From: Sulfurisoma sp.
GTDB lineage: Bacteria > Pseudomonadota > Gammaproteobacteria > Burkholderiales > Rhodocyclaceae
Direction of reading: 5' to 3'
DNA length: 64,000 nt
Assembly (NCBI GenBank): GCA_030691075.1
Contig: JAUYFI010000030.1
Span: 1 to 64,000 of the forward strand
Positions 20,380 to 27,610 of this stretch are shown piece by piece. Position 1 is the stretch's first letter; each line of letters starts with the position of its first letter. Both the position numbers and the translations under genes were made by a program. The notes below the pieces were generated by a model. It was not told where the DNA came from and searched no databases. It worked only from the letters and a program-made list of their open reading frames with translations.

Positions 20380-20816
20380 GCCTCCTCCAGTCGTTGGCGC
20401 AGGCCGGCGGCAACATCGACGGTGTCCGCGAGGGTGCGGTTGCACATGGGATAGAGGATATTCTCCTCCTTCATGTTGTGCTGCTGCATCAGCATCAGCA
20501 GGGTTTCGGCGGCGCCGGCGAAGGCCTCGCGCCCGCGCTGGTCAAGCGCCGCCTCCATCTGCTCGATCAACTCGCGCATCTGTGCGTGCTCGAAGCGCAT
20601 CATTTGGGTCGGCCCGCCGGTCATGCCGGTCGCCGCCTCGAAGGCCGGAAACAGCACCTGCTCCTCGGTGGCGAAATGCGCCAGCAACTCGTCGCGAAAG
20701 CGGGCGAAGCTGGCGGCGCTGGCCGCCCAGTCGCCATGTAGGCCCGCAGCCTCGGCATCGGCGAACAACTCGTCGCAGTGCTTGTGGTGGTGATGCAGGA
20801 CTTCGGTGGTGCTCAT
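20361..20816 (-). CDS. Hemerythrin-domain protein
   Basis: 151 residues forming a four-helix hemerythrin HHE domain. Probable diiron ligands are HHHHKHCDELF, HFATEEQVLFPAFE, RFEHAQMRELIEQ and QQHNMKEENILYPM (HxxxEE...HxxxE pattern). Proteins of this DNRN/YtfE-like type bind O2 or NO or help repair iron centres. An FNR/DNR palindrome lies 67-80 bases before its start, which supports anaerobic or NO-induced expression. The DUF2249 gene overlaps its 3' end. Confidence 0.88.
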   Translation of the reverse strand: MSTTEVLHHHHKHCDELFADAEAAGLHGDWAASAASFARFRDELLAHFATEEQVLFPAFEAATGMTGGPTQMMRFEHAQMRELIEQMEAALDQRGREAFAGAAETLLMLMQQHNMKEENILYPMCNRTLADTVDVAAGLRQRLEEACPVSA

Positions 20817-20882
20817 CGGGTTTCTTTCTGATCATGCCAGAAGCAAGGTGGTCAGTCTGCACCACCCGACGGGGGCGCAGCC

Positions 20883-20896
20883 TTGACGACTGTCAA
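20883..20896. promoter_or_regulatory. FNR/DNR-type box before hemerythrin operon
   Basis: TTGACGACTGTCAA is a fully palindromic TTGAC-N4-GTCAA site, as bound by FNR/DNR regulators. Its centre is 73 bases from the hemerythrin start, compatible with a -41.5 activator position. It lies right after the end of the ODP-type gene. Confidence 0.65.
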
Positions 20897-20899
20897 AAA

Positions 20900-21640
20900 T
20901 CAGGACTTGAGGGCACCGACTTCGAGGTGGGCGAACCAGTCGATGAAGCGGCGGACATCCTCGCCCCGGTAGATGGCGCCGTGCTGCGGGCACATCATTT
21001 CGATATCGAGTTGGGAGACACGCGCGCACCAGTCGCGCTTGGCCCGCTCCGAGCCCATCCAGCGCCGGTGGAAACCCTCGGCGTGGCGGATGTGGCGGTC
21101 GAAGTTCTCGACGAACAGGCCATCCTCGCCCGGCGGCAGCAGCGCGGCGCCGACGTCGCCCGAAAACAGTATCTTGGCCTTGGGATCGTAGATGTTGAAA
21201 TTGCCCGAGGAGTGCAGGTAGTGGGCGGGAATGGCCTGCAGCCTCTGGCTGCCGACGATGATGTCCATGCCGCCGTCGGGAATGCTGACGAAGGTGTCGC
21301 CGTCGCCGCCGAAATGCGGCACGAAGCTCGCCCACAGCCAGCTGAGGTAGCACTTGATGTCGGGATTGAACTCGAGCCACATCGACAGCGAGGAGATGAC
21401 GTCCGGGTCCTGGTGCGAGGCGAACAGCTTCGACACGCGGCGCGGGTCGAAGGCCGTCGACAACGCCGAGAACACCGCCGGAAACACCTCGCTGCCACCC
21501 GGGTCGAGCAGGATCGCGTCGTCGCCGGCGACAATCAGATACTCGTTGGTGTCGACCAGGTAGTTCGGCCGACTGGTGTCGCGCACGATGGCGTACCACT
21601 TGTGGCCGCCGTCCTCATAAATCGCCTGGGCTGTCTTCAT
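20900..21640 (-). CDS. ODP-type diiron protein (metallo-beta-lactamase fold, no flavodoxin domain)
   Basis: 246 residues, matching the diiron domain of flavodiiron proteins without flavodoxin. Likely metal ligands are His76, Asp78 and Asp80 (ASHQDPD), His143 (AHYLHSSGNF), Asp162 (LFSGDVG) and His220 (CPQHGAIYRG). Such oxygen-binding diiron proteins (ODP) sense O2 or Fe(II). In Treponema denticola an ODP acts with a soluble chemoreceptor encoded next to it. Here the gene is the last of three with ATGA overlaps, directly after an MCP-hairpin protein. Enzymatic O2 or NO reduction would need an external reductase. Confidence 0.8.
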   Translation of the reverse strand: MKTAQAIYEDGGHKWYAIVRDTSRPNYLVDTNEYLIVAGDDAILLDPGGSEVFPAVFSALSTAFDPRRVSKLFASHQDPDVISSLSMWLEFNPDIKCYLSWLWASFVPHFGGDGDTFVSIPDGGMDIIVGSQRLQAIPAHYLHSSGNFNIYDPKAKILFSGDVGAALLPPGEDGLFVENFDRHIRHAEGFHRRWMGSERAKRDWCARVSQLDIEMMCPQHGAIYRGEDVRRFIDWFAHLEVGALKS

Positions 21641-22248
21641 TCAGTGCTCTCCTGGAACTGGTGCTTGGTGAGACTCTCGAGGGAATGCTGGATATCGCCG
21701 ATGGTCTGTTCGAAGTCGCTCGAAACCTGCATCAGTGACGAGGAAAAGCCGCCGCCATAAGCTGCCTCGATCTTGGCGGAGCGCGCCAGTACGCTGCCCA
21801 GTTCGACCAGCTGGGCCGTATCGGCAATCATCTGGGTCAGCCGACGGTTGAGGGCGGCAATTCGTTCCTGGTGGCGGAGCATGGCTTCGGCGTGATTGAG
21901 CAGAAATTCGTCGATCAGTTTGCGTCCCTCGCCCACCGCTTCGGCGCGGACACGTTCGAGCACGCGGTTGAGCTGAGTCTGCTTGAGCAGGCCGGTCACG
22001 ATGGCGACGCTGCCATAGGTCATTTCGCGCAGCACGGTCATCTGCTGCTGCAAGTCGGTGGCGAAGCGGCGCAACTCGTTCGACAACACGCCGAAGCCCA
22101 GCGCGTTCTGGCCGGCGCGCTTGGCCAGGAAAATCGCGTTCATTGCCATCAGGTTGATCTTGAACGCCGTCGCCACCACGCTCTTGATTTCCTCGTTGAT
22201 GCGTACGATGCGGCGAAGCTCGCCGCCGGCGCCGTGTCCCGGTTTCAT
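21637..22248 (-). CDS. Soluble MCP-hairpin-like signalling protein
   Basis: 203 residues, mostly helical, without membrane spans. Residues about 30-65 (INLMAMNAIFLAKRAG and GFGVLSNELRRFATDL) are a diverged copy of the chemoreceptor tip, canonically [17 protein letters not shown]...[13 protein letters not shown]. The glutamate and several CheA/CheW contact residues are replaced, so coupling to kinase is uncertain. ATG 22248 follows GGAGATTGC and overlaps the upstream gene stop; its own stop overlaps the ODP-type gene. It may be the partner of that diiron protein. Confidence 0.75.
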   Translation of the reverse strand: MKPGHGAGGELRRIVRINEEIKSVVATAFKINLMAMNAIFLAKRAGQNALGFGVLSNELRRFATDLQQQMTVLREMTYGSVAIVTGLLKQTQLNRVLERVRAEAVGEGRKLIDEFLLNHAEAMLRHQERIAALNRRLTQMIADTAQLVELGSVLARSAKIEAAYGGGFSSSLMQVSSDFEQTIGDIQHSLESLTKHQFQESTE

Positions 22249-23504
22249 GCAATCTCCTTCAAGGCAGGCAGCGCGATGGCACTGCCCTTGCTGAAACGAT
22301 AGTCGTTGAAGATGTGCTCGGCCGACAGCAACTGGTAGCTGCCGTCGGCGTGGCGGCGCGTGGTGTCCTTGAGGCGGTAGGTGGTGTGGCCGCAGGTCCA
22401 CAGCTCGAAGTTGCGCATATGGGTGCACAGGCAGGTCTTGTCGCGGACCGACACCTTCTTGGCGTCGGGATGCAGGGCAACCTCGCGGTTGTAGGCATCG
22501 ATGTAGGAGCAGCGGCCATTCGCATCGAGGATGTAGCCGAAAGACTCACAATTCGGGTGGGTACCCGCCCCGATCGCCGGACTGTTCTTTAGCATGCGCA
22601 TGGGATAGCCGGTGGGCGAAATGCCATTCACCTCGATGTCGCTCTCGCTAGCCTTGAAGTATTCCTGCTGCACGTCTTCGGGCAGGCCGCACTCGCTCGC
22701 CACGGTGAAGCGGGTCGCCACCTGTACGGCCGCGCCGCCGTTGCCGAGGAAGTCCACGGCATCGCCGCCGGTGAAGATGCCGCCAGCGGGAATCAGCGGA
22801 ATGTCGAGCTTCTCGGTCCTGAGCCAGTCGCGGATCTCGGCGACGATGGCGTGCAGGTCGTACTTCGCCCAGTCCATGCCGAAACCGAGATGGCCGCCGG
22901 CCAGCGGGCCCTCGATCACCACGAAGTCGGGCAGACGGCCAAGGCGGGAATTCTTTTTCAGAAACAACTGAAGTGCCCGCAGCGAGGAAACGATGATGCC
23001 GATCTGGGCATCGCGGAAACGCGGGTGATCCTCCAGCAGGGCGAACGAGCCGAGATGGAGTCCGGCGGCCAGCGTGATGCCGTCGATGCCTGCATCGAGC
23101 GCCGCCGACAGACGAACGCGCAAGGTTTCCCTAGGCGCGTTCATGGTCAGCTTTTCCATGCAGTTGATGAACACCATGCCGTCGCCGCGCTTGGCTTCCA
23201 TGGTGCGACCAACGTGCAGGCGCGTGGCCTCGGCCAGATGGCCGAGATCGAAGCGGACATCCGACTTGTCGCTGTTGGCGACGTTGTACTTGTACTGCTT
23301 GAGCTTGTCCTTGACGAAGCGCGTCTTGAAGCGCCGATCGGCAACCGTCGGCACCATGGCATCGGAGATGTGACCGATGCCGCCGAGGCGCGCCGCCTCC
23401 AGCGCCAATTCGGCCGTCGAAATATCCACCCCCATACCGCCGACGACGAGGGGTACCAACTCCTTGCCACCCAGTCTCAGGCGGAAATCATCCACGCATT
23501 TCAT
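22245..23504 (-). CDS. Nitronate monooxygenase-like flavoprotein
   Basis: 419 residues, a TIM-barrel FMN enzyme of the 2-nitropropane dioxygenase/enoyl-reductase type. Motifs are LVVGGMGVDIS, ITLAAGLH, VIEGPLAGGHLG, IPLIPAGGIFTGGDAV and GAAAVQVATRF-like GGAAVQVATRFTVASE. The C-terminal third is cysteine-rich (NCESFGYILDANGRCSY, TCLCTHMRNFELWTCG), unlike simple nitronate monooxygenases, which suggests an extra metal or cluster site. The true substrate is unknown. I chose ATG 23504 rather than an upstream codon. It is the first gene of an overlapping trio. Confidence 0.8.
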   Translation of the reverse strand: MKCVDDFRLRLGGKELVPLVVGGMGVDISTAELALEAARLGGIGHISDAMVPTVADRRFKTRFVKDKLKQYKYNVANSDKSDVRFDLGHLAEATRLHVGRTMEAKRGDGMVFINCMEKLTMNAPRETLRVRLSAALDAGIDGITLAAGLHLGSFALLEDHPRFRDAQIGIIVSSLRALQLFLKKNSRLGRLPDFVVIEGPLAGGHLGFGMDWAKYDLHAIVAEIRDWLRTEKLDIPLIPAGGIFTGGDAVDFLGNGGAAVQVATRFTVASECGLPEDVQQEYFKASESDIEVNGISPTGYPMRMLKNSPAIGAGTHPNCESFGYILDANGRCSYIDAYNREVALHPDAKKVSVRDKTCLCTHMRNFELWTCGHTTYRLKDTTRRHADGSYQLLSAEHIFNDYRFSKGSAIALPALKEIA

Positions 23505-23600
23505 TATCGTTATCCGTGCCTCGCCGGCGCCCCGATCGGCCCGCGACCTCAGCCCTAAAGGTCGCAATGATAGCCTATCCTGCGGCCAGGCTACGACGGC

Positions 23601-25334
23601 TCAGGATTCCAGCACGTAGGCCCCGGGCGCATCGGCCAGCGCCGGATATTCCTTGCTCGTCACCGCCGGCGGCGGGCCCGGTTCGCCCGCCAGGGGCTTG
23701 AGCCAGGCCATCCAGTCCTCCCACCAACTGCCGGCGCGATGCTCGGCTTTTTCCTTCCAGGCCTCGGTCGAAAAATGGCGCTCGGCCGGGCCGACCCAGT
23801 ATTCGCGCTTGGGCGGATTCACCGGCGGATTGACGATGCCGAGGATGTGACCGGAACTGGAGAGCACGTTGCGCTTGGGGCCGGAGGCGTAATTGTGGAT
23901 ACGGAAGGTCTGCCGCCACGGCGCGATATGGTCGTCCTCGGCGCCAACGGCATAGATCGGCTGGGTGATGCGCTCGAGGTTGATCGGCTGTCCGGCGACG
24001 GTCAGCACGTCTTTCTTGACCATGGCGTTGTCGAGATAGAAGTTGCGCAGGTACCAGGTGTGCATCCTGGCCGGCATGCGGGTGGTGTCCATGTTCCAGA
24101 ACAGCACGTCGAAGGGCGGCGGGGCCTCGCCGTAGAGGTAGCCATGCACGACGTAGTGCCAAATCAGGCCGTTGGAGCGCAGCAGCCGGAAGGCGGAGGC
24201 CATTTCCTTGCCATCGAGGAAGCCCTTCTCCTCCATCGATCGCGACAGGAAGCGGAAGCTGCCCTCGTCGAGGAAGACTTCGACGTCGCCCGGCTTGTGG
24301 TAATCGACCAGCGTGGTGAGAAAAGTCGCGCTGGCCACCGGCATGTCCTTGGCAGCGTATTTCAGATTGGCCCAGGCCATGTAAGTGGCAAGCGCCGCGC
24401 CGCCGATGCAGTAGCCCGCGGCATGCACCTGCTTTGCCCCCGAGATATCTCGCGCCACCTGCATGATGCGGTCGATGCCTTCGGTGATGTAGTCATCGAA
24501 GCCGACATCGCGCATGTCGGCGCCCGGGTTTTTCCAGCTGGTGATATAGACGTCGATGCCCTGGTCGAGCAGGTAGCGGACCATGCTCTTTCTGGCGTTG
24601 AGGTCGAGGATGTAGTACTTGTTGATCCACGGCGTGACGATCACCAGCGGTTGCGCATGCACCTTGGGCTGCGTCGGGGTGTAGTGGATCAGTTCGAGCA
24701 ATTTGTTGCGAAACACCACCTTGCCCGGCGTGGTCGCGAGGTTCTTGCCGATCTGGAAATCCCCCGGGCTGCTCATCCGCACGGTGCCCACCTTGAGATC
24801 GTCGAGGAAATTGCGCATGCCGCGAACCAGACTCTCGCCATTGGTCTCGGCCGCCTTGCGCATGGCCACCGGGTTGCTCCAGAGGAAGTTGGTCGGCGCC
24901 ATGGCGTTAAGCCATTCCCGCCACCAGAACGCGGCTCGCCGGCGATCCTTGCTCGACAGTCCCGGCGTCTCGAAAAGCGTGTCCTGGATGTGGTGGGTCA
25001 TCACCAGGTACCACTCCTTGGCGATGTCCCAACTCGCCGACTCCTGCCACACCGGGTCGCTGAAGCGGCTATCGTCCGGGTTGTGCCTTTCAACATCCTC
25101 GCTCGGCTGGCCGAAGGCGCGCAACCAGGAATGCCACTGCAGGGCGAGCATCTTGGTCGAGAATCCGGACAGCATCTCCGCCAGTTCCTGTGGATGCGCC
25201 AGCCATGCGACTTGCGCGTGAACCAGCGGCATGGTCACCCCCATTGGGTCGATGTTGGCTTCAACGGCCTCGTGCATGACCTTGAAGGTTTCGGTGGGAT
25301 GGAGCGGGGTCTTGCCGAACTTGAGCGTTGACAT
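23601..25334 (-). CDS. phaC: Poly(3-hydroxyalkanoate) synthase-family protein
   Basis: 577 residues, the class I size. The lipase-like box HAAGYCIGGAALATYMAW carries the nucleophile Cys. An acid and a His are expected in GAEDDHIAPW and SSGHILGIVNPP. ITPWINKYYILDLNARKSMVR-type sequence (VIVTPWINKYYILDL) and the C-terminal WVGPAERH also fit. It would polymerise hydroxyacyl-CoA into storage granules. ATG 25334 follows GGAGGCAAAC. No phaA, phaB or phasin gene is adjacent. It is divergent from uspA across a perfect FNR box. Confidence 0.9.
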   Translation of the reverse strand: MSTLKFGKTPLHPTETFKVMHEAVEANIDPMGVTMPLVHAQVAWLAHPQELAEMLSGFSTKMLALQWHSWLRAFGQPSEDVERHNPDDSRFSDPVWQESASWDIAKEWYLVMTHHIQDTLFETPGLSSKDRRRAAFWWREWLNAMAPTNFLWSNPVAMRKAAETNGESLVRGMRNFLDDLKVGTVRMSSPGDFQIGKNLATTPGKVVFRNKLLELIHYTPTQPKVHAQPLVIVTPWINKYYILDLNARKSMVRYLLDQGIDVYITSWKNPGADMRDVGFDDYITEGIDRIMQVARDISGAKQVHAAGYCIGGAALATYMAWANLKYAAKDMPVASATFLTTLVDYHKPGDVEVFLDEGSFRFLSRSMEEKGFLDGKEMASAFRLLRSNGLIWHYVVHGYLYGEAPPPFDVLFWNMDTTRMPARMHTWYLRNFYLDNAMVKKDVLTVAGQPINLERITQPIYAVGAEDDHIAPWRQTFRIHNYASGPKRNVLSSSGHILGIVNPPVNPPKREYWVGPAERHFSTEAWKEKAEHRAGSWWEDWMAWLKPLAGEPGPPPAVTSKEYPALADAPGAYVLES

Positions 25335-25386
25335 GTTTGCCTCCTGCCGGAATGCGATATTTTTGTGCAGTGCACCGGAATCGATG

Positions 25387-25427
25387 TTGATCTCGATCAA
25401 GCCAAGGCGCACTGGCGGCTCCATAAT
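25387..25427 (+). promoter_or_regulatory. Perfect FNR box with -10 before uspA
   Basis: TTGATCTCGATCAA (25387-25400) matches the FNR consensus exactly. CATAAT at 25422-25427 is well placed as -10 for a class II FNR promoter, with predicted start near 25434 and the uspA ATG at 25456. The box may also affect the divergent phaC gene, whose start is 53 bases to the left. Confidence 0.8.
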
Positions 25428-25455
25428 CGCGCCGTCACCCTGTCGGAGATCGCGC

Positions 25456-25899
25456 ATGTTCAAGCACATTCTGGTTCCCACTGACGGTTCCCAGCTTTCT
25501 TTCGACACCGTGCGCCGTGCCGTGAGCTTTGCCAAGGATGCCGGCGCCAAGATCACCTTCTTCTTCGCCAAGCCCGGCTATCCCGTCGCTTTTTACGGCG
25601 AAGGCGCGCTGATCGATCCGACGACACCGGAGAAATTCGCCGAAATGGCCGAGCAGCAGTCGAAGGAAATCCTCGGCAAGGCCGAAGCGTTGGCGGCGGA
25701 AGCCGGCGTCTCCGCAAGTTCGCGCAGCAGCATCAGCGACATTCCCTACGTCGCCATCATCGAAGCCGCGCAGGGCGCCGGCTGCGACCTGATCTTCATG
25801 GCCTCGCACGGGCGGCGCGGCATCAGCGGCTTGCTGCTCGGCTCCGAAACGCAAAAGGTTCTCACCCACACGACGATTCCGGTGCTGGTCTACCGCTAA
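25456..25899 (+). CDS. Universal stress protein (UspA family)
   Basis: 147 residues with the start MFKHILVPTDGSQLS and the nucleotide-loop motif MASHGRRGISGLLLGSETQKVL (GxxG-x9-G-S/T), so probably an ATP-binding USP. ATG follows GGAGATCGCGC. FNR-dependent USPs aid survival under anaerobic energy starvation, and the promoter here supports that role. The stop codon lies inside the long form of the dispersed repeat. Confidence 0.93.
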   Translation: MFKHILVPTDGSQLSFDTVRRAVSFAKDAGAKITFFFAKPGYPVAFYGEGALIDPTTPEKFAEMAEQQSKEILGKAEALAAEAGVSASSRSSISDIPYVAIIEAAQGAGCDLIFMASHGRRGISGLLLGSETQKVLTHTTIPVLVYR

Positions 25900-25947
25900 A
25901 AGTCGCCCCCCAAGGGGACTTCCTTCGGGGCGCCGGCGCCACGCCGA
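25898..25947 (+). repeat. Dispersed element, long form, copy 6 (uspA 3' end)
   Basis: AAAAGTCGCC, then the hairpin CCCCAAGGGG-AC-TTCCTTCGGGG (25908-25930), then CGCCGGCGCCACGCCGA. The RNA of this copy can pair along almost the whole hairpin using G-U pairs. It begins within the uspA stop codon and ends 14 bases before the next gene. Confidence 0.75.
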
Positions 25948-25961
25948 ACCACGCTATCGCC

Positions 25962-26546
25962 ATGCTGAATTCCGCCCTGGCCATCATCCACGACGAGCAT
26001 GGCTCGCTGTCCGCCGTCGTACATGGCCTCAAGTTTCTCGTACGCGAAATGCGCGAGAAGGGTGTGAAGCCCGACTTCAAGCTGCTCTGGGCGATGATCT
26101 ACTACATGGACGCGTTCTCGGAAAAGCTGCACAACCCGAAGGAGGACGCCTACCTGTTCGCCCGCTTGCGCGCCCGCACCCATGACGCCGATGCGACATT
26201 GGACGAGCTGGAACGCCAGCACGTCGAATCCGCCGGACACCTGCGCGCGCTCGAACAGGCACTCGGCGAATTCGAGGCCGGCCGGCCGGGAGGACTCGAA
26301 GCCTTCGCTGCCGCCGCGGATCGGCATGCCGACGAAGCCTGGCAGCACATGGCACTGGAAGAACGCGTCGTGATCCCGCTGGCCAAGCAGTTTCTGACGG
26401 TCGACGACTGGGTGGAGATCGCCCGCGCCTTTGGCGAGAACGGCGATCCGCGCTTCGGCGCGGAACCCGATCACGAGTTCCGCAATCTCTTCACGCGCAT
26501 CGTCAATCTCGCCCCGCCGCCGATCGGCGTGGGGCCACCGCTGTAA
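25962..26546 (+). CDS. Hemerythrin-like protein
   Basis: 194 residues, a helical HHE-type domain: IIHDEHGSLSAVVHGLKFLV, YYMDAFSEKLHNPKEDAYLF, DELERQHVESAGHLRALE and ADRHADEAWQHMALEERVVIPLAKQ. The H/E spacing fits an iron-binding hemerythrin of the DUF-type found near respiratory genes. It lies 62 bases after uspA on the same strand and may share its FNR promoter. Confidence 0.8.
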   Translation: MLNSALAIIHDEHGSLSAVVHGLKFLVREMREKGVKPDFKLLWAMIYYMDAFSEKLHNPKEDAYLFARLRARTHDADATLDELERQHVESAGHLRALEQALGEFEAGRPGGLEAFAAAADRHADEAWQHMALEERVVIPLAKQFLTVDDWVEIARAFGENGDPRFGAEPDHEFRNLFTRIVNLAPPPIGVGPPL

Positions 26547-26561
26547 TTCCCGCGAGGAAGA

Positions 26562-26831
26562 TCAATGGCCCGCCAGCGATGCGAGTCGCTGGCCACAGCC
26601 CCCGCCATTGATTTCACCCGGGGTCCTTTGCAGGAAGCAGGTAAGCAGGCTGGAAGCGGCGCAGATCGCCCACAAGACGAGGAATCCGACGGAGTAGGTG
26701 GCGATGGTCGAGAAATGCACCGGTTCGCCAAAGAGGTAGAGTTCCCGCGGGTCGATCAGCGTAAAGAAAATGCCTTCCGCCACGCCCGCCACGATGAATG
26801 ACGGCCAAAGCACCACAAGCAGTCGCTGCAT
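26562..26831 (-). CDS. Two-span membrane protein near cbb3 genes
   Basis: 89 residues. MQRLLVVLWPSFIVAGVAEGIFF and YSVGFLVLWAICAASSLLTCFL are two spans around a short loop (DPRELYLFGEPVHFS). Similar small proteins are often seen next to ccoNOQP clusters; the function is unknown. It has a good Shine-Dalgarno site (GGAGGAACAGC). It is separated from the cco operon by a very stable hairpin and is the last gene in the minus-strand series. Confidence 0.6.
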   Translation of the reverse strand: MQRLLVVLWPSFIVAGVAEGIFFTLIDPRELYLFGEPVHFSTIATYSVGFLVLWAICAASSLLTCFLQRTPGEINGGGCGQRLASLAGH

Positions 26832-26861
26832 GCTGTTCCTCCGTTGAATGAGCTTGCGCCG

Positions 26862-26899
26862 GCGGCGCCGACGACCTCTTGCCGGGTCGTCGGCGCCGC
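26862..26899 (-). terminator. Strong 15-bp stem-loop after the cco operon
   Basis: GCGGCGCCGACGACC (26862-26876), loop of 8, then GGTCGTCGGCGCCGC (26885-26899): a perfect stem. No T-run follows on the minus strand, so it may stabilise mRNA ends or attenuate rather than terminate fully. It lies between the DUF3149 gene and the two-span protein gene. Confidence 0.6.
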
Positions 26900-26920
26900 G
26901 GTCGCTATCGCGGCTCCGAA

Positions 26921-27058
26921 CTACTTGGCCTGCTTGGCATCTTCCTCCATGTGCTTCCTGGCGAAGCCATAGAGATAAACCGCCATCGCGATGACAAACG
27001 CGATCACAAACAGACTCATCAGGCCAAAATCAGAACTGAACAACAGTTGCCATGCCAT
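26921..27058 (-). CDS. DUF3149-type single-span protein
   Basis: 45 residues: MAWQLLFSSDFGLMSLFVIA, a single span, then YLYGFARKHMEEDAKQAK. It matches the DUF3149 pattern of a tiny membrane protein following fixH/ccoG. ATG follows AAAGGAG. It is probably the last gene of the ccoNOQPGH transcript and could be a small subunit or assembly helper of the oxidase. Confidence 0.75.
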   Translation of the reverse strand: MAWQLLFSSDFGLMSLFVIAFVIAMAVYLYGFARKHMEEDAKQAK

Positions 27059-27073
27059 GGTCGTGCTCCTTTC

Positions 27074-27610
27074 TTACGGTTGACGGGAATCCTCTGGCGT
27101 GCCGCCGATCGTCACCTCGCCGGCGGCGGGCAGAACGACATTGCCGAGCAGGCGCCAGGTGCTGGTCTCGTCCTCGATGGACACCAGCCAATGGCCCGAG
27201 GCCGGCAGGCGGAAATTGACGGCGTAGCCGGCGCCGCCGCGCTCGAGCACATGGGTCTGGTCGAGGCCCGCCCGCGTCGGATGCGACACCATCACGACAA
27301 GGCGCGGCGGCGGGGTGAAATCCTTGGCGGCGGCCGTCAGCCGCAGCGACAGCGTCTCCGCCGTGACGCGGACGAAGGCGGTGAGTCCCAGGGTTCGCGC
27401 GCGCTCGCTGCGCGCGATGGTCTGGTCGACCTTCAGGCCCTTCTTGTAGTAGTCGTCGGTAACCAGGCCATCGCTGGTCGACACCGCCAGCCACGCCGTC
27501 ACCAGCCCGGCGACGACGACGACGAAAGGGCCGATCATCAGCAGCCATGGCCACGGCTCCCGATACCAGGGCCCCGCGTCCCGCGCCGAAGTATTCACCG
27601 CCCGGCTCAT
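27074..27610 (-). CDS. ccoH: FixH/CcoH-family cbb3 assembly protein
   Basis: 178 residues: cytoplasmic start, one span (WPWLLMIGPFVVVVAGLVTAWLA), the conserved DGLVTDDYYKKGLKVDQTIAR, and a periplasmic beta-rich domain. CcoH associates with the cbb3 oxidase and is needed for its stable assembly. The start overlaps the ccoG stop (ATGA). Confidence 0.92.
   Translation of the reverse strand: MSRAVNTSARDAGPWYREPWPWLLMIGPFVVVVAGLVTAWLAVSTSDGLVTDDYYKKGLKVDQTIARSERARTLGLTAFVRVTAETLSLRLTAAAKDFTPPPRLVVMVSHPTRAGLDQTHVLERGGAGYAVNFRLPASGHWLVSIEDETSTWRLLGNVVLPAAGEVTIGGTPEDSRQP

Noticed and set aside
24318..24344. AAAAGTCG-CGCTGGCCACCGGC in phaC resembles the dispersed element
   Set aside because: A base is missing at the junction and the right half diverges after CTGGC. 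The encoded VASATFLTTL is close to native PhaC sequence, so chance is more likely.
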